Part shown: piece after piece, positions 63,744 through 64,000 of the stretch
How the letters are laid out: every line of letters starts with the position of its first letter
Position numbering within the stretch: the stretch's first letter is position 1
Source: Epithemia pelagica
Taxonomy: Eukaryota > Bacillariophyta > Bacillariophyceae > Surirellales > Surirellaceae
Direction of reading: 5' to 3'
Assembly (NCBI GenBank): GCA_946965045.2
Contig: OX337234.1
Span: forward strand, 3,224,001-3,288,000
DNA length: 64,000 nucleotides
Made by a program: the position numbers and the translations under genes
Notes under the pieces: generated by a model
Seen by the model: the letters and a program-made list of their open reading frames with translations, nothing else
Told to the model about the DNA's origin: nothing
The model's database searches: none

Positions 63744-64000
63744 CTAGAGGTACGCTGCATGGGGTAGTTTGAAACTCGGCGTTCCTAAATATTATTATAA
63801 AGGGTGGAGCGTTTCAATGAAAGTTTAGAGCTACGTAGACATGTCGCGATGGCGCGTCTGCGCTCGTCCAAGTAGGAGCACAAAGTCCTCGTGGTATTTT
63901 GTTTCGCGTTTGAGGTTCTATGATCATGGTGGAAAGCCACAGCCGCGTCAACATCCGTTGGGTAGGGTCCATGTGGTCGCGTATGAGACGCGTCTTGCCG
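63744..64000. other. Window end, unresolved minus-strand open frames
   Basis: Beyond the duplication the sequence is unique. Two minus-strand frames are open from the window edge; one ends in HVYVALNFH and a stop near 63815. It could be the 3' end of the next gene, but both frames look equally plausible. Confidence 0.25.

Overview
The window is nuclear DNA of a photosynthetic stramenopile, most likely a pennate diatom. I infer this from short GT-AG introns with GTAAGT/GTACGT donors, Ty1/copia elements of the diatom type, CAA/Asn-rich low-complexity proteins, and a gene family joining a CRAL-TRIO-like domain to a bZIP domain. I cannot name the species. Only about a quarter of the window is ordinary host genes; the rest is mobile elements of at least four kinds, segmental duplication and gene remains.

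Layout. 1-8 kb: host genes. These are an edge-truncated gene (-), a two-exon LysM-domain gene (-), a TLDc-domain gene (+) and an EF-hand tail-anchored gene (-) with a one-base frame break. 8.2-13.8 kb: a complete young Ty1/copia element (-) with two identical 111-bp LTRs; its gag and pol share one frame split by a single TGA followed by CGG. 14.9-28.7 kb: a decayed two-gene unit. Its plus-strand gene carries a TGA and a 38-bp frameshifting duplication. Its minus-strand transposase-like gene is split by a second copia element (19783-28147, 784-bp LTRs) that also carries an extra ORF before gag. 29.4-32.3 kb: an MddA/NnrU-like membrane methyltransferase gene (one-base frame break) and a Golgi-type SGNH/PC-esterase-like gene.

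32.5-63.7 kb: a segmental duplication of a bZIP/CRAL-TRIO-like gene plus an LRR gene. Unit 1 is 34.23-41.77 kb. Unit 2 is 42.37-63.74 kb, inflated by two nested DNA transposons. The first is a 6.5-kb piggyBac-type element with 196-bp TIRs, CTAG target duplication and two divergent passenger genes. The second is an 8.8-kb MULE carrying a 180-bp satellite, a 750-aa unknown ORF, a 97-bp satellite and an MULE transposase. A 605-bp TA-flanked MITE sits exactly at the junction of the two units. Of three bZIP/CRAL-TRIO copies only the first is intact. The two LRR copies are nearly identical but differ in polyglutamine length (12 versus 48) and in upstream DNA.

How the parts work together: the host genes are unrelated and do not form a pathway. 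The mobile elements give a relative timeline. The two-gene unit decayed and was then hit by copia 2. The bZIP-LRR block duplicated, and unit 2 then received the piggyBac and MULE insertions. Empty sites for the piggyBac and copia 2 insertions can be read directly from sequence in this window.
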